This document shows, in pieces, positions 1 through 12,304 of a DNA stretch of 64,000 nucleotides (position 1 is the stretch's first letter; every line of letters starts with the position of its first letter). The position numbers and the translations under genes are program-made. Under the pieces are notes generated by a model. It did no database searches and was not told where the DNA came from. It saw only the letters and a program-made list of their open reading frames with translations. This DNA comes from Halichondria panicea (lineage: Eukaryota; Porifera; Demospongiae; Suberitida; Halichondriidae), in NCBI RefSeq assembly GCF_963675165.1, contig NC_087379.1, forward strand, positions 2,112,201 through 2,176,200. The letters run 5' to 3'.

Positions 1-262
1 TCCACGTCATAGTGGGCGGGTAACACCCCGTATATTTTCCTATTATAGCATAAAATGAACGTGAAAAGAAGGATTATTGACTCTAGCAAAGGCTAATTTT
101 AGTATTGAACCATACCTGGCTGCGAAGGAACTCGGTACAAGGAGCTCAGACCAAGCAAGAGCTAGCTAGCTGCGAATGAAAATATTTGTCTACATGTGAA
201 TTTGGTTAATTTACAAATATCTTGCACGTGACTACATTCCTCAGTGCCATGGAATTGCTGCA
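1..262 (-). repeat. MITE, partial copy cut by the window edge
   Basis: About 260 bases here match, in reverse orientation, the element at 2014-2396. Shared landmarks are the segment reading cacgtgactacattcctcag and the motif ggaattgctgcaata, which is part of that element's terminal inverted repeat. The left end is missing because the window begins inside the copy. The two copies lie inverted about 1.8 kb apart on either side of the MFS 3' exons, so they could also pair as a long inverted repeat. No coding capacity is visible. Confidence 0.75.
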
Positions 263-749
263 ATACATCTCCCTCCCCATGCATATCACCATTTATAATT
301 TTTTCAGTTAGCAATGCATATAATTTACAAATATCTTGGAATTGCACAGCATAAAGTGAAGATATATTAATCGGGTATACAATTACAGAGTTGGGTTGAG
401 TCCTGGCTTGGCTCCTACGAGGACTACGGCTCGTGCCTCTGATCCATCTGATGACTATCTTAACCCTTTCCCCGCTTTAGCCGACTATAGTCGGCACATG
501 GCTACTGTAGAGTTCAAAAAACCATTGTGCACGCTGTGTTGGAGCTATGAGGTACCAGCACATGCGCATATATCAGTGTATTGGAAACCTGATTGTTCTT
601 GAAAAGATCTTCTCTTTCTTTCTGCTACCGTAACTAAGCATTAGTATACCCTCATGCAATGTAATGTGTGTGAGAGAGTGTGAAACAAACTTTTAGTGAC
701 CTGCCTTACCATATCTCAGGATTGGAATGCGACACTTATTGAAATATTT
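263..749. other. Intergenic stretch, no feature seen
   Basis: This lies 3' of the transporter gene. Only short chance reading frames occur, with no domain, splice-site pattern or repeat that I could place. Confidence 0.5.
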
Positions 750-1021
750 AGGCTACTCCAAGTGACACTCTGGTTTCTGGTCCTGAAGTTTTTCTAATTG
801 CATGCGGGCGGCGGCTTTTCTCATTATGTCATTATCAATTTCACCTTATGAATCCCATTATTTTGCAAATGAATATCATTATCACACTGTGCCACATGGA
901 CCATTATGCGTATGCGTAGTAGAAATAATGAGATAGAAATCCAATAATGATATAGAAATCCAAAAATAAAATCTGATGCGGGCGGTGGACCAGAAACCAG
1001 AGTATCACTTGGAGTGGCCTT
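750..1021. repeat. MITE with about 34-bp terminal inverted repeats
   Basis: The left end (750-783) is the near-perfect reverse complement of the right end (987-1021). Both arms contain a form of the motif accagaaaccagagt. The element is about 270 bp and AT-rich, with no open frame of note, as expected of a non-autonomous DNA transposon. It sits just downstream of the transporter stop codon. The target-site duplication is unclear. Confidence 0.75.
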
Positions 1022-1195
1022 ATAGTAGGGTAAGAGTTTTAGATTGGGTTGAACTGAAATCAGTATCAAAAACAGATTAACATTTCATCTGATATCGCTA
1101 AATGTATGATGGTGAGCTCACCATCCAGCTAATAATTTGTTGTTCCCCAAATGGTCATTTGGAAAGTCTAAACCAGTTCTGTGCTCTTGCCTTAT

Positions 1196-1490
1196 CTCAA
1201 TATCTGGAGGAGGGGTAGCTGATGGTTCAGGGGTTAGTATCAATATCTGGAGGAGGGGTAGCTGATGGTTCAGGGGTTAGTATCTCAATATCGGGAGGAG
1301 GGGTAGCTGATGGTTCAGGGGTTAGTATCTCAATATCTGGAGGAGGGGTAGCTGATGGTTCAGGGGTTAGTATCTCAATATCTGGAGGAGGGGTGGCGGA
1401 TGGTTCAGGGATTGGTATCTCAATATCTGGAGGAGGGGTAGCTGATGGTTCAGGGGTTGATATCTCAGGGGTAGCTGATGGTTCGGGGGG
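1196..1490. repeat. 45-bp minisatellite coding for the transporter tail
   Basis: About six to seven tandem units of 45 bp are present, with unit core ctggaggaggggtagctgat on the plus strand. On the minus strand each unit encodes 15 residues of the type TPEPSATPPPDIEIL. Because the unit is a multiple of three, copy-number changes keep the frame. The unit nearest 1230 lacks two bases relative to its neighbours and ends the reading frame. One more unit lies beyond that stop. A shorter half-unit is present near 1465. Confidence 0.9.
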
Positions 1491-4400
1491 TGGTAGTTCT
1501 CTCCTGTACTCTATTGATTTGGGTAGGAAGAAACTGAGTGCAAAGATTAAAGCGGCTGAGATCATCATCAGATCGAACATAAAGTGGAAATTCAGTGGCC
1601 AGCTGAGACCTGCACGGGAGGAGAGAAAGACGAAATGATGACTGCATGTATATGCAATGTGACGATGTTCCTAGTCTATAATATACATGTACAATTAACT
1701 ACATCAGTTCTGCACGCAATCATATCAATTTTGGTCTGTTACTAGTTTTAAACCTCTCATTAGTCGGCTTAATTTATCTCACCTGTTTTCTCGCTCCATG
1801 CAAAGATTGGAGCACTGGCCACGGGTCCTATGGAATTCCCCACGGCAGCCAGAGCCTGGCCGATTCCATTCACCATCCCCTTACTGCTGGGCTGCATGGA
1901 AATGGGGGAAATAAATTCAAGAACGAATTATTGTACGCAGCTTATTGATTTTATGGAAAGTAGCAAGCTGAGTATTTTTGACAAGCATATACATACAGGT
2001 GCATGCTAACTAGCAGACTTGTCCTAGAGGGAACGTCTGGTCACTACTGCAGCAATTCCATGGTACTGAGGAATGTAGTCACGTGCAAGATATTTGTTAA
2101 TTGACTAAATTCACATGCAGACAAATATTTTCATTCGCAGCTAACTAGCTCTTGCTTGGGTCTGAGCTTCTTGTAACCAAGTTCCTTCGCAGCCAAGTAT
2201 GGTCAACACTAAAATTACCCTTGCTATATTTTTATAGAATCAATAATCTTTCTTTTCACGTTCATTTTATGCGGAAAATATACGGGGTGTTACCGCCCAC
2301 TATCACGTAGTCAAATCTGTTGGCACTGCCAACATTCCGGCAGGGGCCACGGAATTGCTGCAATAGTGATCAGACATTCCCTCTAGGACACGTCTGCTCG
2401 CGAGACTACATGCTAACGGGGCTAGATGAAATAATAGGATCACATGACTTATATAATTATGATACTATCACAGGGATCTAAATACACAGTATTGAACTAA
2501 CCAGAGAGGAGTTATTGATGAGGATCATGGTGGCAGTGATGCTGGTGATTCTACAAGAGGGGATTTAGATAACACAGACCTTATAATGTTATCATGCATA
2601 AATTGAAAAAGGAATTGGAAACGACCGGGCCTCCCTGTGTAAAAGGTTGAAACACTCCGTTCGCGCTTGTAAATATTTTCGTGGTTGATCGTTCTGTGGT
2701 TGTATCTGTTTCTAGCTCTCCTATCCATTAGCGATCACTCAAGGGCTAGGAGGTACTCTAGAGAAGTAAGTTTACTGACTATAGCTCTAAGTCTGTTTTC
2801 GTTGCTCTGTTTTCTGAGTTTAGCTTGAATTCTCTCTGTCAACTTTTTTCTTTCCCTGCTGTGAAGTCAAAACAGCAAAGGACATTGCTTGACTTGTATC
2901 TAAGTGCTACATAAAATGGCTTCATGCTACGGATAAGCTCATAAACGTTTGCAGTATAGTCCTTAATTCAAACTGCTTTAGTATACTTCAAACACACCAG
3001 GGCCTTGACCTACCATGAGTTCATATTTATAAGGGCTATATTCCTTCTTGTATAATTATAGCCTGTTTGGTGATAGTGGCTGAGTGGCTTAGTCGACTTC
3101 TTAGAGCTAGATTCTCTTGAATAATCATGCAGTGATCCCAATTTTAATTTGTAATTAACAGTCTGCGCTAAGAATAAAACGTATTTAAAAAAATTATGAA
3201 ATGAAAATGTACTTTTGAGAGTATATGCTAAGCAAGCTAGCGTTTCTGTATCTGACTCCAAACTTTCCATTCACCCTTAAAACTTATACATCTTTTTTGA
3301 TAAAAATTAATATTGTGCTAATGAATTTGCTACAAATCTGCCGCGCCTTACCCTAAAAACAAAACAAAAATTTGAAAACGCTAAAATTACTACCCATCTA
3401 TAATAGTAACCGGTAGCACAACTGTTGTAGGGTCACCTCTGTCTAATATACATACAGCAAGACAACACCTATAGTGACTAAGCCACAATTTAGATATAAT
3501 TATACAGCAAAGGCTGTACACAGCATACCCTGTGTACAGTACGCTGACACCAACCATCCTGACAATACACCGAATGCACGTACAGTATAGCTAGACAATC
3601 AACAAACCTGCCTATGGTGATCACTGTTACGATGGAGATGAGCACAAACCAAGTCTGAAAAGGGACCCTAAAAACAGAGTTGACATTAACAGAAGAATCA
3701 AAGCTAGAGTTCCCTATTTGAGTGTAGTTACAGAAGTTTTCAGTCTCTTCTTCAAATAGATTTATTCCACTGTATGTGCTGTTGTCATAGACAGAGCTGT
3801 TGCTAGGCACGATGGGTCCTGTGATCCGATTGGAGAATGGGAGGAGGAATACCATGAGTCCAAATGTGACTACACCTAGTCTGAACGTGTTCCTGAATCC
3901 AGCCCACTTAGTCACGAGTGGAAAAAGAAAGAGCTGCAAAAAAATTAATAAAGAGATGCTAATAACACATGCATACAAATTACAAATATTAAGTATTGTA
4001 TCAACCACCCTGTCAATGTATGATCTGACCTAAAATTACTTTTGCTTATAATGCTTACCTTAAGGGTGCCCGCACATAGTAACAAATTGACATAATTTAA
4101 CCACAAAAATGCAACGTTTAGATCCTGAGACTTGCACACGCAGTATTTAATTTCAATGCGTGCGCTAGTATAGTAGTAACCACAAGTAACAACATAGTGG
4201 TTTTGTGAGAATGTCTTCAATTAAATTAACTACAAGCTGCAAAAGAAAATCAGGTAGCTACACAAACTAATAAATCAATAACAAAATAACACAATCCAAT
4301 AAATACAGAGCCAGATTTGTAGCAAAGGAGTGCCTTCAGTAGTAGATGGGAGAAACGTAAGTGTGCCAATAGACCCCAGTCTCAGTACAATCAGCACGAG

Positions 4401-7400
4401 TGTCCGAGTTCCTCAACTAGCATTAGTCACACAGCAGGTTGGATTGTCTTTTAATGTTAATACACACTGTCTTCATTTGTGTCGAGTGGAGACGTTTCTC
4501 TTCAGTGCTTTAGACGTGTACTATCCACGATTCGAGCTGTTCATGGCACTATCCAGTGTTATCCTTTCTCCTCAATGGCCACCTGTATGTTGATACGTCC
4601 GGTTGAGTGGCTGGTTGGGTCTTCCACCATGTTCCAGCACACAATGGCATCGCATCCTTCAGAAGCTGGAGATCCTTGCCACCAAGTTAGCAGAATGGTC
4701 CTGTGGTCAGGTACGAAAAAAATATTGTGAACAGGGGTGATGACAAAAATAGGTTGATTCCTATGGATGGATTCTACCTGACCCGGTGCCACTACATAAT
4801 TATTCACTGTACATGCACATGTATTGTCCAGATGAAGGGGACAGTCACCTTTCTGGCAAAAAACTTGGGATGGAGGACCTATACTTACAAACACGCTAGG
4901 AACTCGTCTGGAAGGTTGGCAATCTGTGCTATTATTTATTTTATGTATCACACTCACAGAAGCTCATATCCAGATGTCCTGGCGATGGAGGCAGTTACGA
5001 CACACCATTCACTGATCAGCTGCCTCCCCAACCTCCCTATTCAGTCTGCTAATAAGCAGATGGAGCTGTGTGGACCTCACAAAAGCGGAGGTTCCACCAA
5101 TCTGATGCCCGGGGAAGCCAAGCATTACTGCAGCCCAGACAAAGAGACTGGTCCAACTTGGCCTGGAGCACAGCACTCTGGTGACACTGAGGTCCAAGAG
5201 TGGTATTACACACAGGCTTTCATGGAAGCTCTGAAGGGGAAGGGAGTGAAAAGCAAGGCCCTGTGTATCAAGCTAGCAAAGCTAGTTCATAGTTTACCTT
5301 CAAAGTCCATCAAAACAGCAGCCAACCCTGGCAGAAGTCTATGAGCCAGCCAATTGTCAGCGCTGTCTGTAGCCCCAGCGTTGCCTATCTCTTCTCTTCA
5401 GGCTACTAACAAATGGCTCTTGATCTTCAACGCTAATTCTGCACTCTACGTACGCAATTGGGGCGTGGTCTACAGGCTTACGTCTTAATTTATACTCTAG
5501 CGTACGCGTACGCTAGAGCCAGATATAAAAAGTGTTCGATCTGACTATCTACGTACAGGACTTGGTCTATATTTAGCATGCTGCTATAATTAGGTAAGGT
5601 GAACAAAGTTACGGGCTGACTTTGTCCATATACGGTCTAGATTTTTCTCTAGAGGGTGTGTCATGACAAAAAATTCTCATAAATAGATAACAAAGGGATT
5701 TTACAACAAAAGCTCTTCGTAATGTTAAAGAGCTGTGTGTAGTGCACCTGCAAACAAACAATCAAGTCCATAGCTCTACTGGTTTCCTAAGCGGAACTTC
5801 TTTTAGCTATATGATGAAAATCAAGTGTAAAATCTGTTGTCATCATCCTTTCCTCTCCATTTTTGGAATGCACACTAGTAGAGTGTTGCTTCATAATCCT
5901 GTGAAGGATCCATGTCTCCCCTGCAGGTAGTTTCATAGTTAGCTTTCCCTAGCAACGTGTGTGTGGGCGTACGTGGGCGTAGGTGTTCCAGCACCCTTAA
6001 GTGATAGATTTTCACAGGTAGATTTATTTGCGTTTTCACCGTTTAGCTCTTTTTGCTGGTATTAAATTCTGCTAAATTCTGCTCAAATTGTGAGTTATTC
6101 ATAGCGTTTTTAAGTATTCGCAAGTGGTTTCATTGCATTTTCCAATTATCTATACAAATTTTGTGGTTTTACTCTCCTTCGCAGAAATAGCACACACGAA
6201 AAGATGTCACCTTAAAGTATATATACCTAGCTAACTGGTTTTTTTCGGGATACCAAAAATGGCTCCATGATTAATTCTACGGTACACTATAGAAGGAACG
6301 TACATGGTACAGCAGTTGAATGACAGCTGAGACCATGAAAACAATACCCAGCTCATTATCGTCCAAAGAATAACCACCATCCTTGTGTTTGGTCACCAGT
6401 AACAACGGGATCAACTGGACAGCAAAGAAACACAGTGGTCATATAACAAAGATACTTAGCAGGCTTTTTTACCACTAGGAGCTGCATGATATGTGTGCAA
6501 ATTGAACAGCAGGGAATTACACAAAGCTAAACACTGAGACAAGATAGAGTTACAATACTCACTTCCAAACTCATAATTCCGATGAAGGCAAAGATACCGT
6601 ACATGAGAGTGGAGAAGAACACTCGTCTATCAGCCATTAACTTGACTCTTTGTTTCAATCCTCCACACATGCGTTTCGCAAACCTCGATACATTCTTACC
6701 ACTGAATGTCTCTTGTGGCGACCAGGAGCCTCTCTTACGATAGTTCAACAAATATCTGAGGGGCCAAAATAGAATTTTAAATTACATGAAATAATTCATA
6801 AAATAAGGCAAGGAAACAAAATAGCATGAATAAGGTTACGGTAAACCGTTTGCTCATTAATTATTCATGAGCTAGATCTAGTGATCTTGAGCAGCTAGAA
6901 TGAGCTGGAAGTCCAGCTGAAACGCAGCAGTCATTTCATGGTTGAATAGACACTTTAATAGATAGCTTAGGTGCAGTCTACTGTATCTTAACTATAATTA
7001 TGCAGGGCCACACGAAGATATGTTTAAAAAAGCTACTGAAAGCTCACAAGAGGCTGTTTTCCTTGGCTCTGTCAGCCATTTTACAAATTTTTGTTTTGTG
7101 AGTTTCCTGGCCTGGAACAAAAAAACACTTCATGTAGCCAATATGGTAGAAGTATCCTATAACAGCAAAAAAAACAGAGCTAGAAGTATTTTTGGAAGTC
7201 TAACTAGTTACTAGTAACAAGATGAGGTTTTTAGTAACTTGATGATCTCTCAGGGCTTCCACTGGAAGATATTCTGAAGATTATCATGTATGCATGTGCT
7301 TCAATCTTCTATCATGGCATTTACAAAAATCATTATAAGAAAACCATGAATATTCGTGAGCAAACTGTTTACCGTAACCTCAAGGCTGTGCAACTATAAT

Positions 7401-10400
7401 CATACAGTGTGTACAATGTAGATATTATAGGGGTACATGTAAATTTCGGAAAATACAGACTTGGGGCCAGGTTTTCAATGTAAACTACAGCAAAGAGTCC
7501 TAAGCGAGCTACAGAATGCATCTCCACTAACTATAATTGAACACACCAATCTAAAGTTTAAGATTGTATAAAGTCAGAATACCTCACCCCATGAACTACT
7601 CTCTTACCTGTACATGGCTATTGGTATGGCAACACAGTCAGTGACTCTCTCCTTGAACTTGATGCATGGGTAGAGAGGGTTACAAGATGGTGGACGGGGG
7701 CACTTGGTTCGAGGTCGTCTCTCTCTCACTAACAGCTCTGTGTCTGAGCTTACCATATCATGGTCTACATGGGAGCAACTGTTACAATTATACATGCTGT
7801 GAAACCTTTTATTATATAGCATTCACCTTTGGACAGACCAACAGTGGTTGTAATAAAGAGTTGGCCTGTTCCCATGTAGATCTTATCAACTAGTGTCTAA
7901 CCTGTTTTTGACAAAATACCATGGCCCATGGTCTTTTCCCAAAAATAGGAAATTATGGCCTATTCCAAATTTGGATTTGAGCGTACCATATGAACGGGCT
8001 CGAAGACTTTTGGGCTCATTCACCTGGGTGTACTTGCTTATACAGTGACCACACTATGTTATAGTTATTGACTGGTTGACTAGTAATTAACCAACCAATT
8101 CCGAGGGCAGGTTTATAGACAAGTTTTACTATATCAGTAAGTAATACAATCCCTCCACAACTGTAAGTGTCACTGCATCATAATTGGGGCGAGCGAAGCG
8201 AGTCTCTTCCTAGAGATGAACGTTGAGATTTTGTCTGTCTGTCTGTGTGTGTGTCATGGACCGGCACGATATTAGTTTTTTGTACTCGTGACCCTTTACC
8301 AACTTTTACGTGAATCAATGGGCACAACTATAGCTAGCTAGCTACATGAAGCTGAGACAAGACCTTGGACAAGACGCAGAGACGCTTGACACCACAGGCA
8401 CGCCTGCAGCGAGTCACGGCAGCTAAGATGGGGGACCTTCTCAGTCTGAGGTCACACAGGTACGCCTGCAGGAGGCTTACTTGCTACAACTTGTGTTTCA
8501 TATCAAGGATAGGTCATAGAAAATCACTAAATGCTTGTCTACTTGCTTTCAGCATGGTCTTGACAATAAACCTGCTAGCTCAATAGGACAACACAGAGAC
8601 CAGACACTACGGCTGGTCAGACAAGCTCAGATGGAAACTTCTGAGGCCACACAAGCACGCTTACAATAGGTCAGAGTAGCAAGGATTGTTCACAGTATTA
8701 CTATAGCCTTGTAATTTGGGTACAACAAAAAATGATAATATCTCCTTGCTCCTAACCTTGCTCCTCATGTTAGTTTGTACAGCTCAACTTTCATTCATAG
8801 ATATGTTTCACCTTTATGTGCACACCACATGCAGTCAAAGACCACAACAACCCTACACCACTCAGGATAATTGTCACGGGTGTACAGCTGGCACAGGGAA
8901 GTCATATCTAATTCCGTGCATCAGACTACTCGGTTATTTGTAGCTGTGCGCCCAGTTCTTTTGGCAAAATGAGTTGAAATCATAATTACCCAGATACACA
9001 ATTTGCCCACACTCGCCCCATAATGTTGAACACTCTCCTAGTTATAGTCTAAGTGTGGAAGCATCAATTACACACTATACACACTAGTCCCCTAGCTACC
9101 ACACCCACATGCACACATACCATCAGTGTCCATATCGCTCTCAGCCATCAACAGAGGTTGCCTGTCGATAGCGTCTTCACTCTGACCGTCTTTCATCAAG
9201 TCCACCATCTCAGTGTCAGACTCTTGGCCGGGAGGATCAGCTGACACCAGGTCAATATCAGAGTCATCACTAAAAGTGGAGTGCTTCTTTTTCTTGTGAA
9301 GCGTTTCGTCCATAAAAAGCCATGTAGCTGGAAATGAAAACAAGTTTTGTTTAGCCAGAAAGTTGTCACAACCAACAACAATTTGCTACTTCGGTGCTCA
9401 TTCCTTTCAATGTTATGTCATTCTTTTACCTACACAATCAACCATGCATTACAGTATAGCGGGTAATTTTCGTGGGCAAGCTGACTGACAAAAGGCTACC
9501 TACAAAAACCTAGGCATGGTTTACCGGAACGCATGCAATGCGTGCAGGCAGTTAAGTCAAACAAAATGTTAACTCACAAAAATCACTGCTAAACGAATTT
9601 TTTACCCCACAAAAACTACCCGCTATACGGTACTAAGTGCTTATAATTACACGTTACACAACAGTAAGACGAGACCTAATTAAGACTTCCCCCACTAACT
9701 AGCAGCAAGGGCGTATACAGAGAAGAGGGCATGCAACTCACCCTATTCTCAGAATCATCTAACTTCGTATTGAGCTATTTTTAGAACTGCCCACAAAAAC
9801 GCCCATGCGTATACGCCCTTGCTAGCAGGTAAATATATACAAACCTATATAGCTACACAAAATGACTGATTTTTTTGAGAGAACTTACAAGAGAGAGAGA
9901 TAAAACCAAGGAATACCCCCACCAACACGGGCAGAGAGTAGGGATACTGACAGAATATCTCAAACTGGAGAGCAGTGTACTTGCTGGCTGGTTGGGCCAG
10001 GAACCCTCCCATTAGCGAGCCCTGTAAGGAAACAAACAATGTATTGGGTGGCTAATGGACACATATAGCTACCAATATAGAGGTTACCGCCAGTGTGGAG
10101 TTTAGACAACGATATCAAAATGGGTGCTACAGGTTGAAATTCTAACAGTGCTAATTGGAGGAGAGTACATTACTTACCAGTAGTTGTCCAATTCCTCTTG
10201 GTAACCCCACCAGTGCAAAGCCCCTGGCCTGATTGGTATCATCACAGATCTAAAAGGTATATAAATTTTCAATTCAGCTACACACAACTGCTTTATACAC
10301 GTACGTCTGAAATATAAGTCTTTCCGACTCCAATATTTCCATTCAAGGCCCCCCAAAGGAAACGTGCAGCCAGAGCCCATGCAAAGTTCTGACTGAAGGC

Positions 10401-10549
10401 AAAAAAAATCTCGGAAGCAATGATTCCACACATTCCAATCAGTAGAGCAGGTCTCCTTCCGGCAATATCTGATACCCAGCCCCAAAACAAGCTGCCAATA
10501 AAGTTCCCAACAAAATAGGCACACCCGAGATAGCCAGCCTTTTGACCTG

Positions 10550-10589
<40 letters not shown>

Positions 10590-11492
10590 TGAAGAGTCCG
10601 TAGCAAAACTTGTTCACCGAGTGTTGCTACTCTACTTAGTAGTTAGCTCTGCACTAGAACGCTAGCTATTGGTAGCTGCAAAGTGAGAAGAGAGCTGCAA
10701 GGCTCTGCTGACTTGCAGCCATTATTTTAGACTTGAACTTTGAGCATCAATTGTTTTTAACAACAATCATCGTCAATCATTACCCACTCTTTGAGTTTCC
10801 CTGGATTATGGATTCTGCATGCAGCAAAATTAAAAATGTTGATGTGTGTATAAAAGCTAGGTTATGTAGCTTTGGCACCTCCACCGAGGCATCAGCACTT
10901 TGGTGTTCACTACATGTAATTAAGCAACCTATTTCCTCTGATAGAACCAGGTTCGTGCATGTACGTCACATTAAGCTCCAAATAATTATTTCCCAGAAAT
11001 CATAACATAAACAGTATGTATTATAAATGATTCAACTCACCAATTTGTGTTCTATCCAATTCAGGGAAGAAGTCATGTATCATGTACGGCAGGAAAGGAA
11101 ATAATAGGTAGATTCCTGGGATAGAAGTAATGTAATCAGTACAGAAATCACACACAAGGGGGTATAGATAATTATAGCGGTGAACATTGTACCTATAGGG
11201 TACGTATAGTGCTCAGCTGGTAGGAAATCACTGATCGATTACGTACTGTATTGGTCATCATGGTTACGTACCAAACTGACTCACGAAGAGAGCCGAGCAA
11301 ATAACGATCATCTGCAAAAAATAATAAAATTAATGCAATACCCAAAAGTCTGTACTCCGGTACTTTCCCCCAGGGCAATGGAGTTGCCTTAGGCTTCACT
11401 TGTTCATCCTTTCTCCTGCCAGTACAGCAGTGGACAGACAGACAGCTGCTCCTCCAGTGGAAGCTCGGTGTGTTGAGCCTTAATCTAGCCAT
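1227..11492 (-). CDS. MFS transporter, zinc-induced-facilitator-like, 14 exons
   Basis: The minus-strand exons are 11492-11364, 11311-11272, 11115-11041, 10546-10305, 10249-10178, 10021-9889, 9327-9121, 7764-7608, 6755-6563, 6414-6304, 3933-3608, 2550-2502, 1891-1783 and 1609-1227. All junctions are GT-AG and every phase agrees, giving 741 residues. The start ATG has an in-frame stop just upstream. The family is a 12-TM membrane symporter or exporter; the substrate is unknown. Visible features are TM1 after MIVICSALFVSQFG, and MFS motif A (GWVSDIAGRRPALLIG) after TM2. A long acidic Ser/Asp loop lies between TM6 and TM7 (DDSDIDLVSADPP). An exoplasmic loop has several N-glycosylation sequons (NSS, NST, NYT). 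The motif NGIGQALAAVGNSIGP is typical of the ZIFL group. The tail is repeat-encoded and proline-rich. It is longer than the usual 450-500 residues because of the two loops and the tail. Exon joins were inferred by eye. Confidence 0.88.
2014..2396. repeat. MITE with about 45-50-bp terminal inverted repeats
   Basis: The left arm (about 2014-2062) contains cctagagggaacgtctggtc and the right arm (2347-2396) is its imperfect reverse complement. Total length is about 380 bp with no coding frame. The element lies inside the intron between transporter exons 1783-1891 and 2502-2550. A second, inverted and partial copy is at 1-262. Confidence 0.8.
2606..3160. repeat. Diverged copy of the 39368-40133 element
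   Basis: Long collinear similarity to the element at 39368-40133 is visible. Examples are caaaacagcaaaggacattg, tttctagctctcctatcca and a shared ggcttagtcgact segment. The perfect terminal repeats of the other copy are not preserved here, so this copy is old or truncated. It lies in an intron of the transporter. Confidence 0.75.
4325..5345. other. Unresolved open frames inside a transporter intron
   Basis: The 2.37-kb intron between transporter exons 3933 and 6304 holds open frames on both strands. On the minus strand a frame at about 4581-4939 is bordered by an acceptor-like tagcacag and a donor-like catacag/gtggcc. It reads like a cysteine-containing extracellular domain, with KGDCPLHLDNTCACTV and later LLTWWQGSPASEGCDAIVCW. 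On the plus strand a 213-codon frame overlaps it (4703-5344), and a further stretch (about 4330-4445) also has splice-like borders. I recognise no family. It could be a nested or captured gene fragment, or chance. The minus-strand stretch cannot be a simple cassette exon of the transporter, because its phases are not symmetric. Confidence 0.3.
5495..5518. repeat. 24-bp perfect palindrome
   Basis: The sequence around tagcgtacgcgtacgcta is its own reverse complement over 24 bases. The remaining intron from 5346 to 6303 shows no other feature that I can support. Confidence 0.7.
6833..7380. repeat. MITE with about 37-bp terminal inverted repeats
   Basis: The left arm (6833-6870) begins aggttacggtaaaccgtttg. 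The right arm (7344-7380) is its reverse complement with a few changes. The roughly 550-bp interior has no domain-bearing frame. It sits in the transporter intron between exons 6563-6755 and 7608-7764. The short plus-strand frame at 7020-7214 belongs to this interior and looks fortuitous. Confidence 0.75.
8183..9023. repeat. Possible transposable element in a transporter intron
   Basis: The stretch starts with ggggcgagcgaagcgag and ends with ctcgccccataat, so its ends read as short inverted repeats (about 10 bp). Inside are loosely repeated motifs such as cacgcctgcag and acgcctgcag. No transposase is visible. This is a weak call based only on the ends. The preceding 7765-8180 holds nothing that I recognise. 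Confidence 0.35.
9450..9632. repeat. MITE of the TACCGTAT/TACAGTAT-end group
   Basis: The left arm, tacagtatagcgggtaattt, matches the reverse complement of the right arm (9605-9632), with a conserved gtggg further in. It is about 183 bp and non-coding. Related ends recur at 49788, 50726, 51301 and 59391. It lies in the intron between transporter exons 9121-9327 and 9889-10021. Confidence 0.7.
10554..10586. repeat. (GT)n microsatellite
   Basis: About 16 uninterrupted GT units lie just upstream (on the gene strand) of the acceptor of transporter exon 10546-10305. Confidence 0.95.
10590..10925 (+). repeat. Dispersed repeat R2, near-complete copy
   Basis: This matches the two halves at 12305-12466 and 13216-13460. 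Shared segments include ttgctactctacttagtagt, tttttaacaacaatcat and cacctccaccgaggcatcag. It is non-coding and lies in the transporter intron between exons 10546 and 11041. Confidence 0.75.
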
Positions 11493-11629
11493 CTCAATCT
11501 ATTCACCTACATGCAACCATATTATTGTAATGCAGACTAGAGCTGAGAGAGCAAATTTAATAGGGAAGAGCACTGTTTATATCACAACCAGGGCGTAGGG
11601 AGGGGCACCGGGCAGGGCTTTGGGGGTAA

Positions 11630-11940
11630 GAGCTGACTTCCGAGTCAGAGGAGGTCGGACATCACTTGAACTTTCACTAATTATGACCTTTTAATGACAT
11701 TCCAGGCCAAATTGCTTTTCGTTTTTGCTGACTCAGCAGTAGTGTCTACTGTACTTCCTCTAGTATCTATTTTAGCCGCCCTCTAAAAGTTGGGCGGCCC
11801 AATCACAAGTCTATGTTATAGAGGGCGACGACCTTGACCCTATCAGTACATAATACCCATACTAGCTAGATCCGCCTAGATCCAGTCATGTTCTATTGCT
11901 GAGTCAGCAAAAAAACGACCTCCTCTGCTTCTGAGTAATT
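11630..11940. repeat. Short inverted-repeat element
   Basis: Segments with ttgctgactcagcag (near 11725) and cagaggaggtcg (near 11650) recur in inverted form at about 11898-11935. This suggests a decayed foldback element upstream of the transporter gene. The intergenic 11941-12304 shows nothing else. Confidence 0.45.
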
Positions 11941-12304
11941 ATGCTTTGGTGCGCATGCAACACTATGCGATACTAGTATGCTTCTTTCTCGTACCGTACT
12001 AGTTGGGCGTGGCCACTGCAATGTCAGGTTTGTTCCTGCTACAAAAAATTTGCAGCCCAATCAGATTGCAGAGTTCAAGTGCTGAAGGCGTGGCTCATTA
12101 ATGAACGAGTCAGTAACTAGTAATTCTCTTTCAATAGTAGACAAGCCAGCTTGATCCAGGAACACGCCAGGTCAGTTAGAGGTAGTGGTATGCAAAAATG
12201 ACTCCTGCAGTAGCATTCTAACTGAGCTTTGCGGTTACCGCCCACTTGGAATTAATCATATTCATGCTTAGCCACACCCTAAAGCTAAGTGCCGGTACAT
12301 GGAA

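Noticed and set aside
1196..1490. CRISPR-like array
   Set aside because: Units abut with no unique spacers, and the DNA is animal.
1222..1638. Plus-strand SISGGGVADGSG repeat protein
   Set aside because: The repeat is coding on the minus strand, where it continues directly from the transporter's last TM segment.
7020..7214. Small protein on the plus strand
   Set aside because: It lies within the MITE 6833-7380 and has no domain features.
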